Of a DNA stretch of 64,000 nucleotides, positions 1 through 9,339 are shown piece by piece. Position 1 is the stretch's first letter; each line of letters begins with the position of its first letter. Source of the DNA: Halomonas binhaiensis (GTDB taxonomy: Bacteria; Pseudomonadota; Gammaproteobacteria; Pseudomonadales; Halomonadaceae); contig NZ_CP038437.2 of NCBI RefSeq assembly GCF_008329985.2, forward strand, positions 1 to 64,000. The letters run 5' to 3'. The notes under the pieces are model-generated. The model saw only the letters and a program-made list of their open reading frames with translations. It was not told the DNA's origin and searched no databases. Position numbers and translations under genes: made by a program.

Positions 1-467
1 CCATCAAAGAGGCTGAGATTCGTGTGCGCGAGGCGGAGCTTATCCAGAAATTTGTCGAGCGTGCCCGCGTACTGGAACCCAGTGGACGCTTGGTGGTGGC
101 CTCTGATCAGGAAATAAGAGATATCCGGTTGCAGGATGGAGATGTCGTCACCCTGCCAGAAGTGACCGACTCCATACTGATCAGTGGCGAAATAACCGTT
201 CCCCAGGCGGCAGTATTCCGGCCCGGTTCGCGTGTTCGTGACTATATCGACGGTGCAGGAGGCCTGACCCAGCGTGCCGACGACGACAATATTCTGGTGG
301 TACGCCAGAGTGGTGAGGTGCGTGATGCGGACGATGTTGTCTTGCGCCCGGGTGATGAGATTCTGGTGATGCCGAAAGTACCCACCAAGAACATTCAGCT
401 AGCCACCAGCATCAGCCAGATTCTGTATCAAATCGCTGTTGCTACCAAAGTTGCGATCGATCTCTGA
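1..467 (+). CDS. Polysaccharide export outer-membrane protein, KpsD-like, C-terminal part
   Basis: The reading frame is already open at base 3, so this is the last 154 residues of a longer protein whose start lies outside the window. It shows SLBB-type segments, including a VSGEV-like 'ISGEITVPQ' stretch and 'AGGLTQRADD'. These are usual for the periplasmic or outer-membrane channel of group 2/3 capsule export. A charged, heptad-like stretch (IKEAEIRVREAEL) precedes the SLBB part, as in KpsD-type proteins. Its stop overlaps the next start (TGATG-type overlap, ATG at 467), which ties it to the KpsM-T-E exporter genes downstream. The call is by motif and context; the exact subfamily (KpsD versus Wza-like) is inferred. 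Confidence 0.75.
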   Translation, partial: IKEAEIRVREAELIQKFVERARVLEPSGRLVVASDQEIRDIRLQDGDVVTLPEVTDSILISGEITVPQAAVFRPGSRVRDYIDGAGGLTQRADDDNILVVRQSGEVRDADDVVLRPGDEILVMPKVPTKNIQLATSISQILYQIAVATKVAIDL

Positions 468-1309
468 TGTCTCTGCAGCAAGCTCAGTCCGAGGTGATGC
501 ATGATGGCAAGGGAAGCTTGAAGGGAGGTGCGCGCCCTTCCTTCGCTGTGACGTGCAGTGTGTGGTACGCCATGTTCATGCGAGAGGCCATCTCCCGCAC
601 CATGGCGGATCGCATGGGCTGGTTCTGGATGCTTGCTGAACCCATGGCCTTCACCTTGATCATGGTGGAGATACGTAGCTTCATCGCTAGTGGTCGCTTG
701 GTTCCCGGCGCCCCTTTCATTCCCTGGATGATCGTCGGCTTGATGGGCTTCTTTCTCGTAAGAGAAGGCATGATGCGAAGCCTGGGAGCGATCAATGCCA
801 ATCAGGCTCTGTTTGCCTATCGGCAGGTACAGCCCATTGACCCGGTACTGGTGCGCAACTTTCTGGAAGGCATGCTGCGTACCCTAGTTTTCATGCTGTT
901 CATTGTTGGCGCCATGATGCTGGATGTGGAGCTGTTTCCCGACCATGTGCTGTGGGCCATATTCGGCTGGCTATCGCTGTGGGCCATGGGCCTGGGGTTG
1001 GGGTTGGTAGTGTCGGTACTCGGTACTCTCGTGTCCGAGGTGGCCATTCTCATAAGAATGATCAATCTGCCGTTGCTGATTCTCTCCGGCGTGGTCTTTC
1101 CATTGAATCATCTGCCGCACTGGATGCTGGAATACTTGATGCTCAACCCCATTGTTCACGGGCTTGAGATGCTACGCCATGCCTTCTTTGACACCTATCG
1201 GGTAGTGCACGGCACCAGCATGACTTACTTCTGGTTATGGACTCTGGCCAGTATGGCACTAGGGCTGATCCTACATGTACGTTTCCGTGATCGGTTGAAG
1301 GCGCAATGA
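467..1309 (+). CDS. Capsule polysaccharide ABC transporter permease (KpsM-like)
   Basis: A 280-residue ABC-2 type inner-membrane protein that would form the channel moving a finished polysaccharide across the inner membrane. About six hydrophobic segments can be seen. The N-terminal part 'FMREAISRTMADRMGWFW' and the following 'EPMAFTLIMVEIR' resemble the KpsM/CtrC family, whose members are about 260-280 residues. The start overlaps the upstream SLBB gene by one base, and the stop overlaps the ATPase start (ATGA at 1306-1309), so the three genes look translationally coupled. It most likely pairs with the ATPase directly downstream. Confidence 0.88.
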   Translation: MSLQQAQSEVMHDGKGSLKGGARPSFAVTCSVWYAMFMREAISRTMADRMGWFWMLAEPMAFTLIMVEIRSFIASGRLVPGAPFIPWMIVGLMGFFLVREGMMRSLGAINANQALFAYRQVQPIDPVLVRNFLEGMLRTLVFMLFIVGAMMLDVELFPDHVLWAIFGWLSLWAMGLGLGLVVSVLGTLVSEVAILIRMINLPLLILSGVVFPLNHLPHWMLEYLMLNPIVHGLEMLRHAFFDTYRVVHGTSMTYFWLWTLASMALGLILHVRFRDRLKAQ

Positions 1310-2202
1310 TCGAGATTCGCCACCTCTACAAGCGCTATCACAATCACCACGGCAGCGATTGGGTGTTGCGGGATGTCGACCTGACCATTCCTGCCGGGGT
1401 CAGTGTAGGGCTGATCGGCCGAAATGGAGCCGGCAAGTCGACTTTGCTTCGCTTGATAGCGGGCATGGACAGCCCCGAACGAGGTGAAATTCGGCGCCAC
1501 TCCGCCGTATCGTGGCCGATTGGCTTGAGCGGGGGCTTCCAAGGCTCGATGACGGGGCGCCAAAACGTCAAATTTGTTGCCCGGGTGCATGGTGGGCGCC
1601 GGAATGTGCGTCAGATCATTGAGAGTGTCGAGGCATTCGCTGAGTTGGGGCCCGCCTTCGATGAACCGATCAAGACGTATTCTTCCGGCATGCGTGCGCG
1701 CCTGAATTTCGGGTTGTCATTAGCCTTCGACTTTGATGTGTATCTATCCGATGAAGCTACATCCGTTGGTGATCGCATCTTTCGCAGCAAGGCCATCAAG
1801 GCATTCAAGGACAAAGTAGGGCAATCCAGCCTGATCATGGTGTCCCATGGGGAAGGTATCCTGCGCGAATTGTGCCAGGCGGGTATCTATCTCAAGGATG
1901 GGCATGCCCAATGGTTCGATGACATCAACGATGCCATCAAGACCTACCACGCTGAGACCGGTGGTGAATCGACGCAAGACCTGGCCGACCTGACACTGGA
2001 AGAGCTTGATGCATTGCGCCGTCAGCGCAGGAAAGCATTTGAACGCCTGCAAAGCGAAGCAAAGGCAGCGGCGCAGGAAGTACTGTCTGATGAAGAATAC
2101 AAGTCGCGTAACGCAGCGCTTCATCAAGCCCGGCAACAATGGCACGACGTGATTCGGGCAACCGAGCTACGTCGCACCGATAACAACGATTCCTCTTATT
2201 GA
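1306..2202 (+). CDS. Capsule polysaccharide ABC transporter ATPase (KpsT-like) with C-terminal extension
   Basis: The energising subunit for the KpsM-like permease. Visible motifs are Walker A (GRNGAGKST, about residues 39-47), an ABC signature (YSSGMRARL) and Walker B followed by an unusual loop (FDVYLSDEATSVGD), as in KpsT/CtrD. At 298 residues it is about 80 residues longer than typical KpsT proteins (roughly 220). The extra C-terminal part is charged and heptad-like (LEELDALRRQRRKAF and onward), so it is probably a helical or coiled-coil tail. It is not the beta-sandwich glycan-binding domain of Wzt proteins. The start overlaps the permease stop by four bases. Confidence 0.88.
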   Translation: MIEIRHLYKRYHNHHGSDWVLRDVDLTIPAGVSVGLIGRNGAGKSTLLRLIAGMDSPERGEIRRHSAVSWPIGLSGGFQGSMTGRQNVKFVARVHGGRRNVRQIIESVEAFAELGPAFDEPIKTYSSGMRARLNFGLSLAFDFDVYLSDEATSVGDRIFRSKAIKAFKDKVGQSSLIMVSHGEGILRELCQAGIYLKDGHAQWFDDINDAIKTYHAETGGESTQDLADLTLEELDALRRQRRKAFERLQSEAKAAAQEVLSDEEYKSRNAALHQARQQWHDVIRATELRRTDNNDSSY

Positions 2203-2230
2203 GATTTGGCGACCAAGTCTGTCGTCCGTC

Positions 2231-3328
2231 ATGGAAGACCTTCATATGATGCCGATAGTAAAACGCTACCCCCACTGGGCGGTGGCCTGTGTGGCAATTG
2301 CACTGGTGAGTTTCTACTGGTTGGTATGGGCTGATGATCGCTATGTTTCTCGCGCTGTCGTGGTTATCGAAAGTCCACAAATAGCCCCTCCTGAGTTGAC
2401 GTTCTCTTCCTTGCTGACAGGAGCCCAAAGTGACAGTGATCTCTTGCTGTTGCGTGAGTATCTGCTGTCTGTGGATATGCTCAAGCAAGCACAGGAAAAG
2501 CTCGATTTCCGCAAGCACTATAGTCAGTACGGTGATCTTTTCTCTTCTCTCTGGGATGCTGATGCACCCATCGAGGAGCTGCACGACTACTATCTCAAGC
2601 GTGTCAGCATAGAGCTGGATGAATACTCCGGTGTACTGGATATCGAAGTACAGGCATATACCCCGGAATTCGCCCATGCCATGACTCAATTGCTGCTGGA
2701 AGCAGGCGAGCAGCATATGAATGAGATGGGCCAGCGCCTGGCTCAGGAGCAAGTTGCCTTTCTTGAAGTACAGGTCGATCGCTTGAGCGAACGTCTGGAT
2801 GGCGTCAGGGCCGATCTCCTTGCTTATCAGAATGAACATGGCCTGGTGTCTCCTACCGCGACGGTGGAAAGTCTGAACCAGGTAGTGGCCAGCCTGGAAG
2901 CCGAACTGGCGAGCCTTCAGGCTCGACGTAGTGCCTTGGGGAGTTTTTCAAGCCAGCGCTCGACGGACGTCATTCGGGTTGATAGCGAAATCGCGGCCTT
3001 GCGTAACCAGATCGAAAAAGAACGCAATCGCTTGGCACAAGCAGCAGGAAATTCATTGAACCGTACTGCCTCGGAATACCAGACGTTGGAGTTGAAAGCT
3101 CAGTTTGCCCAGGACACCTATTCAAATGCCTTGGGTGCGCTGGAAAGCACTCGTATCGAAGCTGCTCGCAAGCTCAAGCAGGTCAGTGTGCTACAGAGTC
3201 CGCTGATGCCGGAATATTCGACCAGTCCTGAGCGACTATATAACGCAACAGTATTCGCCATTGTGGTGATCTTCCTTACCTTCATTGCCAATATGCTCAT
3301 CCTGATCGTTCGCGATCATAGAGATTAA
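2231..3328 (+). CDS. Capsule export inner-membrane protein (KpsE/CtrB-like polysaccharide co-polymerase)
   Basis: A 365-residue protein with one membrane segment near each end (WAVACVAIALVSFYWLV near residue 20 and a hydrophobic stretch at about 338-358) and a long periplasmic helical middle rich in Leu, Glu and Arg. This is the layout of KpsE/CtrB, which bridges the ABC transporter and the outer-membrane channel. ATGs at 2246 and 2249 are alternative starts; a GGAAG lies upstream of 2246, and either would shorten the cytoplasmic tail by only 5-6 residues. It completes a four-gene exporter set with the three preceding genes. Confidence 0.85.
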   Translation: MEDLHMMPIVKRYPHWAVACVAIALVSFYWLVWADDRYVSRAVVVIESPQIAPPELTFSSLLTGAQSDSDLLLLREYLLSVDMLKQAQEKLDFRKHYSQYGDLFSSLWDADAPIEELHDYYLKRVSIELDEYSGVLDIEVQAYTPEFAHAMTQLLLEAGEQHMNEMGQRLAQEQVAFLEVQVDRLSERLDGVRADLLAYQNEHGLVSPTATVESLNQVVASLEAELASLQARRSALGSFSSQRSTDVIRVDSEIAALRNQIEKERNRLAQAAGNSLNRTASEYQTLELKAQFAQDTYSNALGALESTRIEAARKLKQVSVLQSPLMPEYSTSPERLYNATVFAIVVIFLTFIANMLILIVRDHRD

Positions 3329-3360
3329 TTTGGCAACTATCGTGACTTTCAGGAATAGAA

Positions 3361-4440
3361 ATGAAAGATTTGACTATCTTCGTGACGGGCGGTGCCGGTT
3401 TTATCGGTTCTGCTGTTGTACGCGAACTCGTACGCCGTACAGAAATACGAGTCGTTAATATTGATAAACTCACCTATGCAGGCAATCTTGAATCACTTGC
3501 GGAAATTGATAGGAACTCCAATTACCATTTTATCCAAGCAGATATCGGCGATGGTGCACGTATGGCACAGATATTTGCCGAGTTCCAGCCAGATATCGTG
3601 ATGCACTTGGCAGCAGAAAGCCATGTAGACCGCTCTATTGATGGCCCTTCAACTTTTATTGAAACCAACATCGTTGGCACCTACCAGCTTCTTGAGGCCG
3701 CACGCCACTATTGGAGTCAGTTAACAACCTCCGACCCAGAAAAGGCCACAGGCTTTCGCTTTCATCATATCTCTACCGATGAAGTCTATGGTGACCTGGA
3801 AGGGCCAGACGACCTGTTCACCGAAACGACCCCATATGCACCCAGCTCACCCTACTCAGCATCAAAGGCCAGTTCGGACCACTTGGTTCGTGCCTGGGGA
3901 CGTACCTATGGCCTACCCGTTCAGGTGACGAACTGCTCCAACAATTACGGCCCGTATCATTTTCCGGAAAAACTGATCCCGTTGATGATCCTGAATGCTT
4001 TGGCGGGCAAACCCCTGCCAGTATACGGCGATGGCAAACAAATTCGGGACTGGCTCTATGTAGAAGATCATGCCCGTGCACTGATCAAGGTTGCCATGGA
4101 AGGGAGAGTAGGCGAGACCTACAACATTGGTGGCCATAATGAAAAGCAGAATATTGAAGTGGTGCGTACCGTATGTGCTCTACTTGAAGAACTGGCGCCA
4201 GGCAAGCCACAGGGACTGAAAAAATATGTGGATCTCATTACCTATGTAAAGGACCGCCCAGGCCATGATGTGCGCTATGCCATTGATGCCACCAAGATTC
4301 AGCGAGAACTAGGGTGGATGCCAGAAGAGACCTTCGAGACAGGTCTTCGCAAGACGGTGAAGTGGTATCTTGATAATGAAGATTGGTGGCGCCGTGTCCT
4401 CGACGGTAGTTACCAAGGGGAAAGGCTAGGCACCAAATAA
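3361..4440 (+). CDS. rmlB: dTDP-glucose 4,6-dehydratase
   Basis: An extended short-chain dehydrogenase that converts dTDP-glucose to dTDP-4-keto-6-deoxyglucose. The NAD-binding motif [12 protein letters not shown] is at residues 9-20, the catalytic 'STDEVYGD' loop follows, and the [10 protein letters not shown] stretch carries the Tyr-x3-Lys pair. The length of 359 residues fits RmlB/RfbB. It follows the capsule exporter by 32 bases on the same strand and precedes rmlA, so it supplies an activated deoxysugar for the polysaccharide. No rmlC or rmlD is present in the window, so the final sugar need not be rhamnose. Confidence 0.95.
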   Translation: MKDLTIFVTGGAGFIGSAVVRELVRRTEIRVVNIDKLTYAGNLESLAEIDRNSNYHFIQADIGDGARMAQIFAEFQPDIVMHLAAESHVDRSIDGPSTFIETNIVGTYQLLEAARHYWSQLTTSDPEKATGFRFHHISTDEVYGDLEGPDDLFTETTPYAPSSPYSASKASSDHLVRAWGRTYGLPVQVTNCSNNYGPYHFPEKLIPLMILNALAGKPLPVYGDGKQIRDWLYVEDHARALIKVAMEGRVGETYNIGGHNEKQNIEVVRTVCALLEELAPGKPQGLKKYVDLITYVKDRPGHDVRYAIDATKIQRELGWMPEETFETGLRKTVKWYLDNEDWWRRVLDGSYQGERLGTK

Positions 4441-4637
4441 ACTCTGGATCAATATGAGGGCTAGATAAATGGCCTGGATGAAACGTGTATAAATAGTTTT
4501 TAATTGAATCACGCATTAAAAAACAAGATTTATTCAAAAGCCTCTGGTTACATAACCCGATAAGCTTCTTTTCCCTTCCTAGAATGTTTTATAGCCCTGT
4601 TTTTCAGGCAAAAAATTATTTAAAAGAGATAAAAGAT

Positions 4638-5525
4638 ATGAGCCGCAAAGGCATTATCCTGGCGGGTGGTTCTGGCACACGCCTGCATCCCATTACTCGT
4701 GGTGTATCCAAACAGCTTCTTCCGGTTTATGACAAGCCGATGATTTACTATCCGCTTTCAGTGCTAATGCTGTCGGGTATCCGGGATATATTGATCATTT
4801 CAACACCAGATGATTTACCCCAGTATCAGAAATTACTGAGCGATGGAAGCCAGTTCGGCATACGCCTGGAATATTCCGTACAGGCCAAGCCTGATGGGCT
4901 GGCTCAAGCATTCTTGATCGGCGAGGCGTTCATAGGAAGTGACCCTGTTTGCCTAGTGCTTGGGGATAACATTTTCCACGGACAACATTTTTCCGAGCAA
5001 CTCAAACGCGCTGCCCAGCAGGCAAGCGGAGCCACAGTTTTTGGCTATCGGGTGCAAGACCCTGAGCGCTTTGGAGTCGTGGAGTTCGATGAAAGCGGCA
5101 GGGCCATTTCCATTGAAGAAAAGCCTGTAACGCCCAGGTCGTCCTTTGCCGTAACTGGGTTGTATTTCTATGACAATGATGTCGTGGAAATAGCCAAAGC
5201 CGTAAAGCCATCTGAACGGGGCGAACTGGAAATTACCTGTGTCAATAATGCCTATCTAGAGCGCGGTGATCTAAGAGTCGAACGCCTCGGGCGTGGTTTC
5301 GCCTGGCTGGATACTGGTACCCACGAAAGCCTGTTGGAAGCTGCCCAGTACGTGCAGACCATCGAGCATCGCCAGGGAATGAAGATCGCATGCCTGGAAG
5401 AGATTGCCTGGGGGCAAGGGTGGATCAGTGATGACATGTTGCTTGAACAGGCCTGCGCCATGAAGAAAACCAGCTATGGAAGATATCTCAAACGCCTGGT
5501 GGGTTATAAACATGCGGTTTATTGA
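4638..5525 (+). CDS. rmlA: Glucose-1-phosphate thymidylyltransferase
   Basis: Makes dTDP-glucose from dTTP and glucose-1-phosphate, the first step of the dTDP-sugar path. The nucleotidyltransferase signature GGSGTRLHP, followed by [15 protein letters not shown], is at the N-terminus. The length of 295 residues matches RmlA/RfbA. I chose the ATG at 4638, whose product begins [11 protein letters not shown] as the family does; an upstream in-frame ATG at 4584 would add 18 atypical residues. The 197-bp gap after rmlB is AT-rich and contains nothing recognisable, so rmlA may have its own promoter. Confidence 0.95.
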   Translation: MSRKGIILAGGSGTRLHPITRGVSKQLLPVYDKPMIYYPLSVLMLSGIRDILIISTPDDLPQYQKLLSDGSQFGIRLEYSVQAKPDGLAQAFLIGEAFIGSDPVCLVLGDNIFHGQHFSEQLKRAAQQASGATVFGYRVQDPERFGVVEFDESGRAISIEEKPVTPRSSFAVTGLYFYDNDVVEIAKAVKPSERGELEITCVNNAYLERGDLRVERLGRGFAWLDTGTHESLLEAAQYVQTIEHRQGMKIACLEEIAWGQGWISDDMLLEQACAMKKTSYGRYLKRLVGYKHAVY

Positions 5526-5865
5526 GTCGGATTTAAATTAATTTTCATGATCATAAAGTGTTATAAAAAAATATTGTAATAATATCCAGTGGATTGGCGC
5601 ATAGAAGATCCTTTTAATAAATAAAGTAGTGATAACAAGTTATATCGATCATTCCCCCATGCGCCATGAATGGAAATAAGTTCCAGTTTTTATTTTTCTA
5701 ATCAACGCATATTCAGAATGTGAAATTATGTTTTGTTTGTTTCTGAGTGGCATCAAGTAATAGTTGTTGAAATTTATTTCAATGGATACTCATGTAGAAA
5801 AATATAGTTTTTTTCAGGTTCATATATGGATGCCTCGTAGTATTTAGAGGCTCCCGGAGATATCA
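5526..5865. other. AT-rich intergenic stretch before the large glycosyltransferase
   Basis: This 340-bp gap has no credible gene. It is strongly AT-rich and ends in a purine-rich CCCGGAGA ribosome-binding site before the ATG at 5866. No clear terminator for rmlA and no convincing promoter hexamer pair could be fixed by eye. It marks the change to a markedly AT-rich composition that lasts to about 11.6 kb. Confidence 0.5.
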
Positions 5866-8800
5866 ATGAGCAAGGCTGGGAAACTACTAGGCATATGGAA
5901 GCGCCGAGAACATGAAAATCAAAAAAATACGATATGCGAAGACTCTCGATTAAAGGCGTCTGATAGTATCGTTCTTGATCTTGAATATTATCGGAAAACA
6001 TACCCTGATCTCGCAAAATTGAATGATAAACAACTTGAGCAGCATTGGTATCGTCATGGGTTTGTTGAAAAAAGATTCGCTTCAGAAAGTCATGCTCTTC
6101 AATGTATTCAGGAGGCTAGAAAATTGTCAGAGAAAGCTATAGTCCCAGCTGAAAATATGGGAGACGAGTTGATTAACGAGATGCAAGAGCATGTACATGG
6201 AAGTGAAGTGGATCTAGACTTTTATCTGACGCTTTATCCGGATATATATGAGAATGGTGTCCGAACCGAAGAGGCAGCAAGAGCTCACTATATATTTCAT
6301 GGAAAAGAGGAAGAAAGATATCCATCATTGAGAGAATGGGCCGCACGTAATCTATTGCCTTATGAGATTTTATCTCATGACTTTTCATTAAAAGAAATAA
6401 TAGATAGAAGTAGTTCATATGGCATAGAAATTGAGCCTGGAGAAATACTTGATTCATTGTTAGGAACAAATGTTTCTGCTATACCTTTGGGACCCACGCC
6501 AGAAGACACTCATTCGGATTATCTCCGGCTAGGTCAGCATTTTCTTGGAATACAAAAGCGGCAAGAAGGGCGGGCACTACTGGAAGCAAGCTTATTATTT
6601 TTTCAGAGCTCAAAAGCACTTGAATTACTGGGAAATAGTTATCTAGATGAAGGGCATCATGGCATCGCGCTTACATATTATAATGCCGCATTAGATCTAC
6701 CTAACCCTCCTAAATGGCTTTTCTTTAACCGTGCGAACTGTCTTCTTGCTCTGCAACAAAACACTGCGGCACTCCTCTCTCTATCGGAAGGCATTGCAGC
6801 TAATCCAACTTTTCGACAACAATACGATAAGCTGGACGAGGTTGCTGAGCTATGCTGGCAATCCATCCAGGCATCCTTGATGGGGTGGGTCGATGCTAAT
6901 GAGCGTGGGCGGTTATTAGATTCGGCAAGGCAGTTTGCTACGACACTGTACCGCGCGTATCTTCCTATGTTCGGAGGGCCTTTCCCTGGGAGAAATCTGC
7001 GCGGGATCGGAAATCCTGAACTAATAGAGCTACCACCGCTAGGGAATATAAATACGGATAATATTCTTATCGTTGGTGATTTCCATGTGGCACAGTGTGA
7101 ACGCTATAGAATAAATCAAAAAATAGAACAACTAGAATCTGTTGGAAAGCGTGCTACCGCTATCGATTGGATGGAGTTGGAAAAATACTCTAATGCATTG
7201 GCATTACATGATATTGTTATTTTTTATCGCGTCCCTGCGGTACCTAAAGTTATCAAGGCTATTGCTCAAGTAAATTCGGTGGGAAAACTCGGCCTGTATG
7301 AAATTGATGACCTAATATTTGACCCTATTTATCCACCTGCTATAGAGACATATGGTGGGTACGTTGCGTTAGAAACATATCGTGGTTTAACGCGTGGTAT
7401 GGCGCTCTTCAATGCGGCTGCTTGTTTATGTCGTGGGGGAATAGTTTCCACCGAGCCTCTACGCAAGCATTTATCCAAGTTAGTAAGAGAGCATACTTGT
7501 CTGGTACACCGAAACGGTTTCGATCATCTCAATCAGTTTCGCCCCCAGACCGAGCGGCAGAAGGCTACCATCGACATTTTTTATGGCAGTGGTACACAGG
7601 CTCATAACAGCGACTTTATTGATCTCGCCTTACCTGCTATCGAGCGGATTCTTGAGCAGAATTTAGCGGCGCGCCTTGTGGTCGTTGGATATCTACGTCT
7701 TCCCAAAGCATTCCATACTCGCTTTAGTGATCAGTTCAAACAACTACCCCCGGTCAAGAGCGTGCAGAGTTACTGGTCCTTATTGGAGCAGGCTGATATT
7801 AACATTGCCGTATTGCATGATGACGAGATCAATGCCTGTAAGAGTGAGCTGAAATGGTTTGAGGCGGCATGCTTCGCCATTCCTTCCGTGGTAAGTGACA
7901 CCGCCAATTATCGTGATGTCATTCGGCATGGCGAAGATGCCTATATTGCGGCCACGACCTCGGATTGGTATACCGCACTCAACGAGTTGGTCGAGCATCC
8001 GGAAAAGCGTCGTGCTATCGGCCAGACTGCGATGCAACGAGTGAAGGAGGAATATAGCCTGGAAACTCTGGGTAGCCATTTGGTTAGTCAGTTGGAAGCT
8101 AGCTTTATGCGAGATAACGCCCCTCTTTCTGTAGTGAGCCAGGCCCGGGCCAAGAAAAAGATAGCCTTGGTCAATGTATTCTTTCCTCCTCAATCCATTG
8201 GAGGGGCAACTCGCGTATTGGCGGATAACTTCAAAGCTTTTCGCAAACATTACAGTGCTGATCTTGATATCTGCGTATTTACTGCAGATGCTGAATGTCG
8301 AGCGCCTCATGAGATGATGGTATACGACTATGAGGGCACGCGGGTTTATCGCACCACTACTCTTTGGCGAGAGCATATGGACTGGCATCCCAAGGATCCA
8401 GAGATGTATCGCCTCTTCCGTGAGTTTCTCGACCTAGAAAAGCCGGATCTGATCCACTTTCATTGTGTCCAGCGCCTTACATCATCTGTGGTTGAGGCGG
8501 CTAGGGATCATGGAGTGCCGTATATGGTGACAGCGCATGATGCCTGGTGGATTTCAGACTTCCAATTCCTGGTTGACCACAATGGTAAAGTCTATCCTGA
8601 AGGGCATCCCGACCCTTATCAGAGTTTGGAGTTACCACCCAATATTGATCTTGCAGCCTCTATCGAGCGCCGCCGAGATCTGAAGTCTTTACTGGACAGT
8701 GCCCAAGAGGTACTGACAGTGTCGGAAGCGTTTGCGGATATTTACCGTAAGAATGGCATCCATAATATTCGTGTGATACGCAATGGAATTTCCGATGACG

Positions 8801-9339
8801 TACCTTGGGCACCCAAGGACACTTCCTATACTGACAGAGTCGTTGGTGGTCATATCGGTGGTATGTCAGAGCACAAAGGTTATCAGTTGTTGCAACAAAC
8901 TATTATGACAGTTCAACCCGATAACATGGAATTCTTGATCGTCGACCACTCCAAAGAAGAAGGTTATGAGTCAATCGAGTATTGGGGGAAGGTTCCTGTC
9001 ACCTTTATCGGTCGAGTGAGTCAAGAAAAAATTGTAGACCTTTATCGTCGCATTGATGTGCTATTTGCTCCTTCTACCTGGCCTGAAAGTTATGGACTAG
9101 TAACCCGGGAAGCTGCAGCATGTGGTTGCTGGGTTGTAGCCTCCGATATGGGTGGAATAGGTGAGGATGTACAAGAGGGGGTTAATGGACATGTGATTGA
9201 ACCGAATCAATTAGCACTGGAAGGAGTTCTTAGAAAAATCGACTCCTCGATCACAACTTATAAATCTCCGTCTGAATCACGAGATATATCTTTCGCCAAA
9301 GATCAGACAGATGCTCTTGCCAGCGAGTACCTATCCTAA
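5866..9339 (+). CDS. Large multi-domain glycosyltransferase (repeat modules, TPR-like part, two GT-B units)
   Basis: A 1157-residue soluble protein. Two copies of a short module (D-x-x-Y-x3-YPDL/I ... HG-x2-E-x-R) lie at about residues 38-72 and 113-150. A tetratricopeptide-like part follows near 220-310 (GNSYLDEGHHGIALTYYNAAL). A first GT-B-like unit runs from about 395 to 740. A second, clearer GT4 unit starts near 763 (VNVFFPPQSIGGATR) and carries the E-x7-E pair in PESYGLVTREA. Proteins of this build assemble or extend surface glycans; the sugar and acceptor cannot be read from sequence. A GGAGA lies before the ATG. The stop overlaps the next gene by one base. Codons at both ends are more AT-rich than the middle, suggesting a mosaic origin. 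Confidence 0.8.
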   Translation: MSKAGKLLGIWKRREHENQKNTICEDSRLKASDSIVLDLEYYRKTYPDLAKLNDKQLEQHWYRHGFVEKRFASESHALQCIQEARKLSEKAIVPAENMGDELINEMQEHVHGSEVDLDFYLTLYPDIYENGVRTEEAARAHYIFHGKEEERYPSLREWAARNLLPYEILSHDFSLKEIIDRSSSYGIEIEPGEILDSLLGTNVSAIPLGPTPEDTHSDYLRLGQHFLGIQKRQEGRALLEASLLFFQSSKALELLGNSYLDEGHHGIALTYYNAALDLPNPPKWLFFNRANCLLALQQNTAALLSLSEGIAANPTFRQQYDKLDEVAELCWQSIQASLMGWVDANERGRLLDSARQFATTLYRAYLPMFGGPFPGRNLRGIGNPELIELPPLGNINTDNILIVGDFHVAQCERYRINQKIEQLESVGKRATAIDWMELEKYSNALALHDIVIFYRVPAVPKVIKAIAQVNSVGKLGLYEIDDLIFDPIYPPAIETYGGYVALETYRGLTRGMALFNAAACLCRGGIVSTEPLRKHLSKLVREHTCLVHRNGFDHLNQFRPQTERQKATIDIFYGSGTQAHNSDFIDLALPAIERILEQNLAARLVVVGYLRLPKAFHTRFSDQFKQLPPVKSVQSYWSLLEQADINIAVLHDDEINACKSELKWFEAACFAIPSVVSDTANYRDVIRHGEDAYIAATTSDWYTALNELVEHPEKRRAIGQTAMQRVKEEYSLETLGSHLVSQLEASFMRDNAPLSVVSQARAKKKIALVNVFFPPQSIGGATRVLADNFKAFRKHYSADLDICVFTADAECRAPHEMMVYDYEGTRVYRTTTLWREHMDWHPKDPEMYRLFREFLDLEKPDLIHFHCVQRLTSSVVEAARDHGVPYMVTAHDAWWISDFQFLVDHNGKVYPEGHPDPYQSLELPPNIDLAASIERRRDLKSLLDSAQEVLTVSEAFADIYRKNGIHNIRVIRNGISDDVPWAPKDTSYTDRVVGGHIGGMSEHKGYQLLQQTIMTVQPDNMEFLIVDHSKEEGYESIEYWGKVPVTFIGRVSQEKIVDLYRRIDVLFAPSTWPESYGLVTREAAACGCWVVASDMGGIGEDVQEGVNGHVIEPNQLALEGVLRKIDSSITTYKSPSESRDISFAKDQTDALASEYLS

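Noticed and set aside
1937..2839. A 300-codon minus-strand frame spanning the KpsT end and KpsE start
   Set aside because: It covers two recognisable genes and their gap and has no motif of its own.
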